Positions 1-11,768 of a stretch of DNA of 64,000 nucleotides are shown in pieces. A program made the translations under genes and the position numbers. Below the pieces are notes generated by a model. It was given only the letters and a program-made list of their open reading frames with translations, was not told the origin of the DNA and made no database searches. How positions within the stretch are numbered: position 1 is the stretch's first letter; every line of letters begins with the position of its first letter. The DNA lies in assembly GCA_960531495.1 (NCBI GenBank), contig OY482855.1, positions 11,296,865 through 11,360,864 on the forward strand. Direction: 5' to 3'. The stretch comes from Zeus faber. Taxonomy: Eukaryota > Chordata > Actinopteri > Zeiformes > Zeidae.

Positions 1-121
1 GCAAGCAAATAGACATTAGGAGGGGACCAATAACAGCAGATATCGGATATTGATCTGATACCAAACTAAAGACCTGTTTTCTTTGCTTTTTCTCACACAG
101 AGAGATGTTTGAAAAATGAAT

Positions 122-330
122 TATCAGATCAGATCAGAATGAGCTTTATTCGCCAAGTATGTACATAGAGTAACTACAAGGAATTTGACTCTGTTTTTTT
201 CCTTACTCTCAATGTACAAACATGGACTAGACATACAGCTGAAACAAAGACAACAAGCCAAACGTAAACATTGAACTACTATATACTGTACAGATGTAGA
301 TGTATATAAAATGATATATATACTGTACAT
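122..330 (-). repeat. L2-type LINE tail / fish interspersed repeat
   Basis: The segment opening with ATCAGATCAGAATGAGC and running through TTTATTCGCCAAGTATG and GGAATTTGACTCTG reads like a very common fish interspersed repeat, probably a LINE 3' region lying on the minus strand. The family name is from memory, and the far edge is vague because it fades into AT-rich DNA. Confidence 0.5.
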
Positions 331-870
331 CTACATCTTACATTTCAAGCATTAAGTTCTCAGGAATTATACTCTATGTCGAGTGAAAGTCAAAGCTTAG
401 GATTCGGTATCAGTAACGGTCCATCTCCAATAGAGATGCAGAGAAAAGGGAAAGAGAGACGGCCCGCCGACCACAAGGGAAAGGATAAAGGGGGGGGAGG
501 GGGGGGTCGGTCCGTCCGAGCTGAGCCAAGGGTTTGCACAGAGGAGCGGGGAGGAAGAGAGGAGCGGTAGGGAGGAAGGAGCCCGTGTAAAACAGGAACG
601 ATAAAGTCTCCCGGACAAGAAGAAAAGGGGCTTCCTCCGCAGGAAATGACTTTCACACAAATCCAAAACAGCATGCTAGGAATCCTTTAACTCTTCACCT
701 GCACGCTCTCATTGTTGAATAGCAGACTAGTATCGGTAAAACCATTACAATTGGTTCGTGCTGTTATAGAGGTCTTAGTCTTAATACGTTTCTTAAGAGC
801 CTTCTACAAGATAGCCATACATTTGGAGAACAAAACAAAAATTGAATGTGATAGAATTCAGTGGGGAAAG

Positions 871-904
<34 letters not shown>
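871..904. repeat. (AC)n microsatellite
   Basis: About 17 uninterrupted AC dinucleotides are visible. No gene lies next to the tract. Confidence 0.95.
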
Positions 905-906
<2 letters not shown>

Positions 907-1097
907 TACTTTTGTCCTTTCCCTGTGTCAGGGTTTTGCCGGTCCTTACGATCTGCTTCTACGGTTCTATGTATTACTTTTGCTAACATCCTTTCCTATT
1001 AAAGAACAAAACAAAACAGGAACCTCTCTCTCACTCTACTCCAGTAGCACCACTGATCTCTACAGAATGTTTAGCTGGCTGTGACAAAATTCACTTC

Positions 1098-1142
1098 TAT
1101 TAAGTTGCTTTGGACAAAAGCCTCTGCTAAATAATGTTATGT
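1098..1142 (+). repeat. SINE/LINE 3'-tail fragment
   Basis: The motif GTTGCTTTGGACAAAAGC followed by CTCTGCTAAATAATG matches the tail module shared by many fish SINEs and their partner LINEs (pattern recognised from memory). No tRNA-like head is visible upstream, so this is a short 3' fragment. Confidence 0.5.
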
Positions 1143-1390
1143 CATGTACATCACCCCTTTATCCTCACAGTGGGTTTCTGAACATGTAACTCATCCCGGC
1201 CCCAAAAGGACCAAATCCTATCGCCAGGATGAGCTACTGCTGTGGCTCTGTGAGTGTGAAAACACTTCTTTCTAGTTCTAGTAATTTGTCAGAGAAATTT
1301 TTTTGGGGTTTTGATCATGTCTCAAAACCCAAATGAATTCACACAAGTATTATAAGGATTGGTAAAATCATTTTTCAATTAAATTTGAGG

Positions 1391-1594
<204 letters not shown>

Positions 1595-2570
1595 TCAAAA
1601 TATTTGCAATAATTATGCAATTTTATTTTGGTGAGCTCAAAAGAGTCCACCCTTTTGTTTCGGGTTAACTTTTACAATTTTGAGATTTATAGTTAAGCTG
1701 CTCTGCCAAAACCTCAGTTCTTGAATAGTTTATTTCCTTCTATTTTAGAGAGAATCTCTAGCACAATGTTATTGTACCGCGGATTGTGGTGTTTTGGTGC
1801 TTTCCACTTTTAACACATAGGGCCCTATACTGCTCCTACTGTATTTTGGGAGCGTTAAAGAAGAGGAGGGCGGAGGTGCCCCTGGAAGACCGTGTGCAGA
1901 GGGGTTGGGTTGAGGGCCCCGTTAAAGAGAGCTGATACTTGTATTTTTGTTTGGACTGCGCCCCTGGCTTCCGTGAATTCTGACCCGCCAGGAAGCCACG
2001 TTTTGGCCAAGACACAATGGGCCATTGTGAGGCGGGCTCCTCAGCGTCTTCTGAGGCCGCGACAGGAAAATGGACACGAACTCACACACGCTGACAACCA
2101 CAGGCAGACAAACATGCACAGATGTACACACTTAGGCAAATACACACACAGAATGCTCTAAAGACGCTGCTCTGACACTTACTCAAACACTGGGATGGTA
2201 ACTCTTTTTACAACCAGGATCTAAATATTGTTGCTCTTGCTCTGTGGGTCTCCAGGGTCAGGTGTTTTGCAGAACACGACCTGAACGATGGCCAGGATGG
2301 AACATTACGCCTCCTGGATAACATCTCGTCACTTTTGAAACTTTTCTAAACTTTTTCAGATGGCTTGAGCTGCAGTAGTCCACAGGATGCCTCGGTGCAC
2401 TCACATTTTTGTCGGGATGTCGGGATGTGCTTTCAACAAAACCAGTCCTTAAACAGTAATGGTATTGGAGATTAAACTCCTTGCTCAAAAAAGTTCTAGA
2501 CAGAAAAGAGGGGAAGAATTCAACCATTTATACAAATTTTTCAGTTTTTCCCTCTGTGGTTTTATTTTCA

Positions 2571-2574
<4 letters not shown>

Positions 2575-2656
<82 letters not shown>

Positions 2657-2740
2657 TGAATATTTTTATTAGTAATATTGGTATTAGTGGTATTATTATT
2701 ACTATTGTTTTTTATTATTGTTGTTGTTATTATCATCATT

Positions 2741-2780
<40 letters not shown>

Positions 2781-2781
2781 T
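2575..2781. repeat. Compound trinucleotide microsatellite (ATT)n-(AGT)n-(AAT)n
   Basis: An ATT tract to about 2627 is followed directly by an AGT tract to about 2655, then an imperfect ATT/GTT stretch and an AAT tract from about 2742 to 2781. The ATT and AAT arms are inverse to each other and about 115 bases apart, so a long AT hairpin could form. The asparagine/isoleucine-rich open frames here are repeat artefacts. Confidence 0.95.
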
Positions 2782-4215
2782 TTTTGGTTGTCCATCTATT
2801 GTTATTGTTTGGATTTTTATTAATATTATTCTCCATGGCACTTTTCAGGCTAAAAGCGTGGACCCACGAACGGCACATCACAGACATTTCGTGGTTCAAG
2901 TTTCACCCATACAGAGTCGGAATTTGTGAAAAACCAATGAAATTTGACCGGAAGTAGCCGAACGTTCGTGCATAACCAACACGCCAACATTCGCAAACCA
3001 AAACTTAAGGTTGGGTGGTGGTTGGGAGAGATGAGTTTGTGGCATAAGACGCTTTGCAACATAATCATCCTATTTGTTATAATGTGCAGGTTGTAGTCCC
3101 AAACGTCCATTTGCGTTGCGCAAACTGCACTTGTGTGTGTGTGTGTGTATGTGTACCGTCTTACCTGCTTGACGTCGGCGGAGCTGTTTGATTGAAATTT
3201 GATCTCTTTTGCTCTTTATGTAAATGAAGGCGTTCTGTTCACATCTAACCCCGTGTTACATACGCTGTTGTGTCCCTCCTTACTTTGCAGGATTCGAGGA
3301 AGCTGTAACATACAAACTATAGGAGTCCATGATGCATTGCATGTACCCAGAAAATGATGAATAATCACAGAAAGATTTCAACCCTTTTTCGGGTTTCATG
3401 GAATCGTAACCCATCGGAAATCTTGGGTTAAAAAGGCAAATCCACAGAAAGGCGTCACCATGTTGTTGTTGCCCCACACGTCATCAAACGGTCATGCTTC
3501 TGTAACTACAGCATGTCATCACTGCCCAACCTGGCTTTAAACAGTCACCTGTCCATCACTGAGAGTGCAGCTCTTTTTCCACAGACGCACGGTGAGTTAT
3601 AACAATGACAAGTTCTGGTTTACAGGCAAAAATATACGGTTGTATTTAAAGAAATTTCATCTACATGCAGCTTCCTACAGGTAAACGTAGTGGGCGTGAA
3701 GTGAAAAGGAAGAAGGCATTAAACAGTGACGAGTCCTTCCCTAATAAGTCAAATTTCAAATGAATTTTTATGTACAATAAATGTTATCTGTATCACATAA
3801 CATGCAATTCATCTATTTAACTGTGTTCTTGAATTGTAAGTTGTTAGCACCAAAGTACAAATTGAAAGTACCATGTATTTATTATGTTTGTGAAGTAACA
3901 TGTATTTATTGTGCTTTTGATATAAAATAATTACAACGTTTGAGTTTGTTTGTGTCAAAGTCCAAGGCAATAAAGAATCAATTGGCCAAACGTCCAGCCC
4001 TAGAGGTCAGTCACACTGTTCTAAGAGAAAATACAAAACAAAACCTTTTGAGAAAACCTATGAAACACAAATTGAAAAAAGACAGAAAAAAAACATTCAA
4101 AAAAGAACAAAACTAAATATATCTATATTTTATTATATCTATGAAAAAAGTAAATGTAGATGAGAAGCCTTTAAAGTGTTGAATCCCCGGTGTTAAGAGG
4201 CTCATTTCCCGAATG

Positions 4216-4745
4216 ATTCACAGTTTGGAGACTTCAGGGACAAGCAGTGTGCAGCAATCAGTTTATCAGCAGTTCTTAAGAAGAAGATCAAGAATGTTTT
4301 CACATGGAGACAAAAAAAAATACACAATGTTTTGATTACAGGAACTAATCTTTATCAGGATATGAAAATGTTTGGTGGAATAAAAGATAATGTATCAGGA
4401 AGAGATAATATTGCAATAACAGAATTGCCAAGAAGACAAACTATGTTAAATACAACATCACAAATAATGTATTCTGAGCCGTTTACTGGCTGCATTGGTA
4501 TAGATCATTATGACTTTGCGTTAGTAATATAATATAATAATTATAACAACGCTATGCCAGTTGATAGAGCAATTCAGAGATCACTGTTAAATAATGATGA
4601 CGCATGCTTATTAACTATTCCTGGACATACATATGCAATTATCAAGCAGGGATCTTGATGTGCAATTGCTGATTCACACTCAAGGAGCAAAGTTGGACTG
4701 CAAGAGTATGAATCACCCAGTAGTTCTGTAGCTTACTACAATAAG
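4216..4745 (+). mobile_element. Remnant of a C76/OTU-like cysteine peptidase module of a mobile element
   Basis: One reading direction carries blocks resembling a papain-fold peptidase seen in large transposons and herpesvirus-like elements. First is a cysteine-centred block (KQCAAISLSAVL), then GTNLYQDMKMFGG, then ITELPRR, and finally a histidine block (ADSHSRSKVGL). The order Cys block, then an Asp-x-His block about 150 residues later, fits that fold. The host element is not identifiable from this piece; a Helitron-like or virus-derived element is possible. It is broken and fossil, with no complete gene. Family assignment rests on remembered motif patterns. Confidence 0.45.
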
Positions 4746-7700
4746 ATTTAATCCGTCAATAGTCATTCCCATGATACTACTAATAAATTCTGTCATAGTG
4801 ATTACTGGCCATACTGACAGTACTTTGTACATTGAAGAAATGGAGCGCAAACAGTGTGTGTGTAATGACACACCCGAAGGGTTAGGGTTAGGTACACCTG
4901 GCTAAAAAACTACAAGATAGATTTGTAAATACTTCAAATATCGCTGAAAGAACTAGACATGTAACAAAAATATATTCAACTGGTCTAACATTTACAGATG
5001 AAAAATTGGGAATTTTGTAATTCGTGTCGATATAAAACGATGCGTTCTACAGAACCTCGAGAACCTTGAGAACTTTTAATAGCTATAATGTAAAGATGAT
5101 TGACCTTTTGTCGGGGTGCTTACTGATTATGTCACACACACATAAGGACAACTGTTATGGCCGGACAATTAAAGATTTTGTCCAACACAGCAAATTCTGG
5201 TCAGAATCAGGCTGAATTTGTGTAGTTTGATCACGGATTACAGAAAATCTGTAAAATGTAATATGTAACACAACAAAAATAGAATGGTGTATTGCTGCCT
5301 GCATATTTATTATGATTAATATCATTATTATTAGGGGTCCAGCGCGAAGGGTATTATTATTATTATTATTCCCCACTCTCTAGGGCATCAGGAGTTAGAC
5401 TGGCTGTATGCCAGCTTCCTTCAATGTACAGGCATTACAATTGTCTATCAAAAATATATTATGTTATTAAAGGTTGAAACTGTTAGTTGTTCTCGCTGTT
5501 AACTCTACACGGTCCCTTATTTTCTCGAAAGATATTGTACAATTCCATCCAGAGCTCTGTAGCCCCCACGGATGGAGACCCCAGGACCGTGCATAGATCA
5601 CGTATGGCAGATTTAAAAACAGATCACAGAGAACAGGAAGCCGCTGTTTGTGTGTTTGAGACAGAGAAAATGATCAGTCATCTGGATCAGTGAGACTCCA
5701 GAGCGGAGGTTTTTGCATTGACTCACAGGCGTGAGACATGGAGTCTGTCTCTCTCTCTGTGTTAATCCCTCACTCCCAGTTTGTCTGTCTGGCGGGGAGC
5801 CTCCAGCCATTGTGCTCTGAGACGTGGGTGTATTCCTGTTAAAAACATGCTCATTGGAAAAAATTAAAATTGAAAGGCCAAATAAAAGAAAAATACAAAA
5901 TAGAAATAGCCAAATATATAAATATATAATATAGAAATTAATATACAGAGATGCAGAGATAATATGCAGAGATTCAAGATTCTAAAGATTTATTCATCAC
6001 ATACAACATGTAGTGAGATGCTTTTTTGGCAAACTCCAGGATAAGTTATTGGTATGGGTATAAATGACAATTATAAATTATTACTATGCATTTATGATTT
6101 TATTCAAGTTTGTACATATTTACAAAAATAAACAATGGAGGGTCAGCTCTTTTAATTGTGGGAGCAGGGAACAGTTTGAACACCATTTGAAAACATGTCC
6201 ACGATTCCCTTTTAAAAATGTCATTGCGATAGGCGTCATACACACACGAAAGAAACATGTGTTTGTTCAGTGGTCGTGTATGTACAAAAGAAAACCCTCG
6301 ACAACAGGAAGCCGTATTAGACGGCAGCAGAAGAGGAGTGTGGTGGCCATGGGCTGTGAAACAGTGTTGCCATGTGACCTTTGACCTCCGACCTGTCACT
6401 AAGCTGTCCATGACCCTGCAGGCTCTCATCTATGGGGTTGTCAGTTCATGTGCACACATGAAACAGGTATGCGTAGGCCCATGAATGTATAAATATAAAT
6501 ATAAATATAGACCCATACTCCATACTGTTGGTGTGTGGGATTTATCTGCACTGAGATTGATGAATACATTTAATTTTAAGATTTTAAACATAAATCTGTA
6601 AGAATTTGACCGACCTATTTGGATTTAGCATCTGCTGTTTACATTTGCATTCGGATGTGTGGTAAACTCTTTGCTCTCATATACTTACACACAAACAAAA
6701 ATAAACCTCTTGAATGTTGAATCTTGAAAATAGAAATTTTGGCTGAATGAATAGAAAGTGACGACAAGTGTGGAAAATGTAAAATGGTGCACAAGGTTAT
6801 GGGCAAACGTAATTCTTCAAAACGGTTTGTCTATCAGAAATAGACAAACGGGGGTGGGTGAAGTGGTTGTGTGGTTGTGCTTGGATTTGGATAACTTTGT
6901 TGCACCCTATAATTCAGATGTTAACTCCATCTCAAATGCCTGGGAAGGAAAGCAAGAGTGATTCCAGAAGGCATAAGCGAGGGATGCGTTTGTGTGTATG
7001 TCTTAATATGAAATACGCGGTTCACAGTGAACGTCTGCTTATTTGTATGTTGTATGGTGAGCAGAGACAGTGGTATCCTACATCTGATCACTTTGTCTGA
7101 TGGATGAGCTCTAACATTTGAGGTCTAATGTTTTAACCGCATAATCAGCATTTTGAAATGCCGCCAATCTATCAAACCATGCAGGTTTGACTAGAAGTAG
7201 AGCAAATTCATTAAAACTCTGGGTGGTGCCCTTTTTTTTCTTCGAAATTTCCTATTTATTTTCTTTCAGATTGTCCGGGTGAGCTCCAGGAAAGTGTGTG
7301 AAGACGCGGCAGGCGCCTCGTCTCCAGGAAATCATTATTTTTCTGACCGAACAAGTTTAGCAGCAGGAGGTTGAGTGAGAGCACAAGGAATGAGTTTAGG
7401 GCAGAGACAGAAGGGGGAGACGACTGAGAGCCTCCCACATTGAACCACGGGCTCCATGTTGTAGGAAAGTCGACCCCCCCTTTTTTCGGTCCGTTCACTT
7501 TGAGAGACGTCACCTTGGAGGGGACGAGCTCTTCGGTGCGGTTTGCTCCCACAGTCACGCAAAGGACAACAGGGAGTTTGAGTGGAGGCCTGTTCTCCAA
7601 GCGTTGTTAAAATAAAAGAGTGGACACTAAAAAGGGTAAATGATGGTGCTAAAAGTGCAATAAAAAGGCAAAATAGAATTGGTACTAAAAAGTCAAATTG

Positions 7701-8340
7701 GCCTCAATTTTTCTCCTAATCATATTTTTGCAGATTCGTTGCTTTTCCAGTGGCTTTTTGTTTGTCGAAGTAAAAATTCCGACCGCATACTGTGATCCAG
7801 TTTGTGTTCTGCTTTATACAATTGGAAAACAGGAAATTGCATTTCTTAACATTACAGTGGGTTTTATACAGAAGACGTAATGAGCCAAAATTATTCAGGA
7901 AATGTAAGGAAAAATTAGTCGTAGAAAAACATCCACAATGTCACAATGGAAACATGACATGCCCCTCTCCCAGCGTGTTCGTGAAGCAGATTTATCCATG
8001 TTTGTTAAATGGTATTAGAGACACTTAGAGGCACCACAATGAAGAAATTGGAGAGAATTATTTTTACATAATTTCTTTTGAGGAAATATTTTATTTATAT
8101 ATATACAGTATATATATATAACATATATATAACATGCTCTGAAGAAGATTGAGTGGCCCCGAAAGGGAGGTTTAAGTCCGTCCCCTGCCATGATGCAACG
8201 GCATTTGGACCAATCGTGGGAAAAAGACAAAACATAGTTTGCCTCAGGGGCTTGCGCTGCCAACACTGCAAGAACCCAGACCATCACGTCAATTCGTTCT
8301 TATCTTGTTCTGAAGACATCTTTTTGGTCCAGAATGTCTA
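4746..8340. other. Intergenic DNA with minor repeat fragments
   Basis: No coding exon is supportable. A short (ATT)n tract lies at about 5349-5371 and TAAATA repeats near 6488. LINE-tail fragments carrying TTGAATCTTGAA-type units lie near 5965-6050 (minus strand) and 6700-6728 (plus strand). A small TA-rich palindromic tract is at about 8096-8133. The open frames near 6064-6430 and 7256-7600 have no recognisable domain and no splice context. Confidence 0.6.
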
Positions 8341-8369
8341 CTTCTTTGTACCTCCACATTGAACCTCTT

Positions 8370-8931
8370 GCGAGCACACTTCGGGAGCAGGCTTTTGACA
8401 CTGAGGAGTGCTAAGAACCTGGTAATGAAGCACAGAAAAAAGGAGCGGACAAGAACAAGCTTCCATGAAGATCCCTTCAAATTTGTGAAGGGTCTCTCCA
8501 CAAAGGAGAAGAGTGGAAGTCTTTCAGTGCCAAAGGCAGACCTAGTAAAACATCTAGAAAAGTCCTGCACGGACAACCAACACCATGAAGATGATCATCC
8601 TCCCACCTGACATGCCACCAATTAATCCACTTGAACACCAACTAGATATCAGCCCAAGATGGAGTGAAGTTGGGAAAAGTGTGCATAGAGCGAGGGCCTC
8701 ATTAGTTCCAGGTCCCATTAGTGGAGTTCCATACAGGCTCTAAAAAAATACACTAGATGTTCTGTGATCGTCTGGAGGCTCTCGGAGGTGGTATGGTGCA
8801 AGCAGGAGATACCAACATCCTGGCGGAGAGCGGAGGAATCCTGAGCCTCCTAAATGTCGAGGGCAAAACATTTCTTTAGCGCGGTGGCTTACAGGCTGGA
8901 TACCTGCAAAGAAACCATCTGATTGACACAT
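8370..8931 (+). mobile_element. RLE-type LINE, region upstream of and into the reverse transcriptase (degraded)
   Basis: Translated pieces in shifting frames read RTSFHEDPFKFVKGL, then SGSLSVPKADLVKHLEKSC, then a stretch like LDISPRWSEVGKSVHRAR and PGPISGVPYRL. These match the region before and at the start of the reverse transcriptase in a fish LINE that ends in a restriction-like endonuclease (R2/NeSL-type superfamily, assigned from memory). Frameshifts and stops make it non-functional. The same element appears to resume at 11.06 kb, so this is its left part, separated by later insertions. Confidence 0.6.
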
Positions 8932-10255
8932 TGTTAAGGATACGGTAAACTGAACCCAAACACAGGACACACATGGTTTTGGGAGCTGGTACAGGAGTTT
9001 AATGTGCAGAGAGACAGGGAATAAAGGACAGACAGGGACTTAGGAACTGGAGCTGGCGGGGAATCAGGGCCCAGGAGCTGGCGGGGAATCGGAGCCCAAG
9101 AATAGGCGGGGAATCAGGACCGAGAGTTAGAGGCACACACCCAGGGAAACATGCAGGGAAACATGCAGCAACACAAGAGACGATCAGACACCGACAGAGT
9201 GAATGGGACCAGGTTAAATACAAAAGGAGTGACGAGGAAAGTAAAGACAGGTGGTGAGATTGCTAACTGCTGACAGGCGTGCAGTGACAGGGATGTTACG
9301 CAAGACAGACAGACAGAGGGAGCTAGAAGGAGTAGGCAGCCTTCAGGAGCTGGAACCTTGCCCAGGCCAACAGGGCAGGTAGGGGGAGGCCTTCTGGAGT
9401 GCGACCAGCGGGGTCCGGATCACTTGGGAGGTCGACCCGGCCTCTGGGCAGATGAGCAGGGCAGGTCCGGAGAACGACCTTGTATGCGGGGCAACTTAGG
9501 GGGCTAGCAGAGTGGCCAGGCGTTGGATGCCTGCTCAGGGACGGGAACGGGCTGAACCTCGGGAGAGGCAGCCAATGGCTCGGGGATGGGAAGAACTGAG
9601 CCTCTGGAGAGGCGGCCAACGGCTCGGGGACTGGAACAGACTGAGCCTCTGGAGAGGTGGGCAGCAGCTCTGGAACTGGAACGGGCTGTCCCTCAGGAGA
9701 GGAGACTGAAATTATAGACTCTGGAGAATGGGGAGACGGAGAAGGGAATGCATATCATTTGCACCGGTTGATTGCTAACATCCGGCAAGACTCAGGATCC
9801 TGTTTCCATGAGCTTGCGAGTAGCCGGAGGAAAGTGGGCTCATCCCCTTCAAACACCTCCTTAGACACTCCAAAGTCCTGGCAGGAGAGAGGCAAGTGAG
9901 GGTGAGCCGTCCAGGAAGCAGGCTGGCGACCATCAAGCCTACAGCTAGCAGGCGAGTCTAGAGGTTTGCCCCGGGTGAGGAACCCCCTGAACGCCATGAA
10001 GACTGGGTCCGCTGGGTTCATGTTTGGTCCAATCCTACTGTTAAGGATACGGTCAAGTGAACCCAAACGCAGGACACACGCGGTTTTGGGAGTTGGTACA
10101 GAGGTTTAATGTGCAGACACACAGGGAATCAAGAGCAGGCAACAGAAGGGGGATCAGGAACAGGCGGGGACTTATGACCAGGGAGGCAGGGACTCAGGAA
10201 CAGGACGGGAGTCAGGACTCAGGACCAGGACCACGAACAGGCAGGGAATCGGGGT
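8932..10255 (-). mobile_element. LTR retroelement fossil (probably Gypsy-like), minus strand
   Basis: A terminal-repeat-like block at about 8932-9289 starts TGTTAAGGATACGG and ends GTGACA. A second copy in direct orientation starts at 10039 with the same opening. The first 75 or so bases of both agree closely. Between them is about 750 bp with GC-rich degenerate repeats and a short minus-strand frame beginning MNPADPVFMAFRG just inside the right repeat, a position expected for a Gag-like start. The element is clearly broken and much shorter than a complete one. It lies inside an older LINE, so it is younger than that LINE. Family is inferred. Confidence 0.55.
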
Positions 10256-10680
10256 ATATTACTTCCTACAGCTTAACCCTGACTGAAGTCCTTTTCATAG
10301 GCCCTGAGAGCATTTTTGATAAAATACAACAGTGTTTTGGTCCTTAAGCAGCAAAAGTCAAGAGACCCTCAAAAAACTTTGGAGAATTCTTTGACCAACA
10401 CATGAACTTTGAGTTGCATGCAAAGAAAGTGGTCCAATCCTGTTTCTTTCAACAAAAAAAACATTGCTAAAATCAAATCTGTACTCTTCTTTCATGATCT
10501 GGAAAAAGTCATTCATGTTTCTGACCCCTCCCATCTTGATTATTGTAATGCACTGTTCACCACCCTGAGTCTTCTGTGTCTCGGCTCCAGTTAGTCCAAA
10601 ATGCGGCCACTAGACTGCCAACAACTAAGATGCAACGTTGGTCAGACATTACTCCAGTGAAGTGTGACCTACATCAAATC
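10256..10680 (+). mobile_element. L2/Maui-like LINE fragment (reverse transcriptase C-terminal side)
   Basis: Pieces in shifting frames read TEVLFIGPESIFDKIQQ, DQHMNFELHAKKVVQSC, NIAKIKSVLFFHDLEKV, then a DYCNALFT motif and LVQNAATRLPTTK. This order is typical of the region after the polymerase core in fish L2/Maui-type LINEs. It is short, frameshifted and dead. It abuts the LTR fossil and separates it from the right part of the RLE-type LINE. Confidence 0.65.
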
Positions 10681-11059
10681 AAGTGATCCATTTGTATCCC
10701 AAGCTGCCCCATCTTGGCTACTGGGAGGAAATGGAACAAGGCTACTCTGTCTCAGAGACGCAGGCCTGTGGTACAGGAGTGTGGCAGTTTCGCCGACCAA
10801 GCGCCACCCAGGTGGCATGTTCAAGGACCTTCAGTACAAAGACACAGAAGATGGGGTTGTAGACACCATTTTATTGTAGATAGTGGGCAAGTTGGAATTA
10901 GCCCATGAGCAGATAGACATGTGACATGACAGGGGCTGCTCTCCTGGGTGTGTGTGGGGATGGGGGTTTTACCGAGCAACGACAGGTATGCAGCTACTCT
11001 GATCCCAATTACCTAGATCCAGGTCAGGTGTGGCTGCTCAAACCACACCATCGCCACAC

Positions 11060-11768
11060 CACAAGTAGATAAGTCAGCAAGAGGAGGCAGCAAGATGTGA
11101 AAAGGCCGTCGCTCAGGCAAGGCAAGGGAAATGGATGAAATGAGAGTGAGTGGAGAAGAGAAATCTCCTGGAAATAGCTGTGGGAAATGGAAACATTTAG
11201 ATTGAGCTTCACCATCAAGGTTGCCTATGATCTCCTGCCATCTCCCAAGAATCTCAGGTAGTGGTTAGGAGAAGATCCCGCATGCTCCATCTGCCAGACT
11301 CCAGGAACACTAAAATTGATCCTGGTGGGCTGTAAGACCAGCCTCACTCAAGCTGATGCACATAGCAGCCCAACCAGGTGTTAAGGTGTCTTGCAATAGT
11401 GCTGGAAGGTTGGTGGATGAACAACGCCCCTTTCATCCCACTGGCCAGCAACAGCATTTGTAGGTGAGGGAAGGTGAGGATTAAGCCAGACCCGCTACAT
11501 CATGACCATTCACCAGGCGGTTAGGCACCCGATGGGAAGATGATGGCAGACTTAGGCCAGAGGCTCTGCTTCCCGGCTGATATCGTGTCAACCAACCTTA
11601 GACCAGACCTTGTGCTATGGTCGGCCTCACTCCATCTCGTTTACATCGTCGAGCTCACAGTGCCCTGAGAGGATGTAGTGGAGGCGCATACAAGGGCAAG
11701 AAGCTGAGGTACTCTGAACATGCCTGCGATGCACAACAACGTGGCTGGAAAGCAAGGTCCGACTGGTT
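11060..11768 (+). mobile_element. RLE-type LINE, C-terminal part (zinc knuckle and endonuclease), left of L1 insertion
   Basis: A readable segment gives EDPACSICQTPGTLKLILVG followed by CKTSLTQ, a zinc-knuckle-like Cys-Cys...Cys block. About 300 bases later comes LRPDLVLWSASLHLVYIVEL followed by TVPRED. The spaced PD...ELT pattern is what one expects of a restriction-like (PD-D/E-x-K fold) endonuclease. This is the C-terminal half of the LINE whose left part is at 8370. It is degraded and interrupted at 11769 by an L1 insertion. Confidence 0.7.

Noticed and set aside
2485-2957. Asn- and Ile-rich small proteins on both strands
   Set aside because: These are translations of ATT/AAT trinucleotide tracts.
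6064-6429. Overlapping frames of about 105-109 residues on both strands
   Set aside because: Neither shows a domain, and they lie in repeat-rich DNA. Chance open frames of this size are expected in 64 kb.
9290-10030. Open frames in the degenerate GGCTCGGGGACTGGAA-type repeats as a new protein
   Set aside because: They read through minisatellite-like repeats in the interior of an LTR fossil, with no domain of their own.
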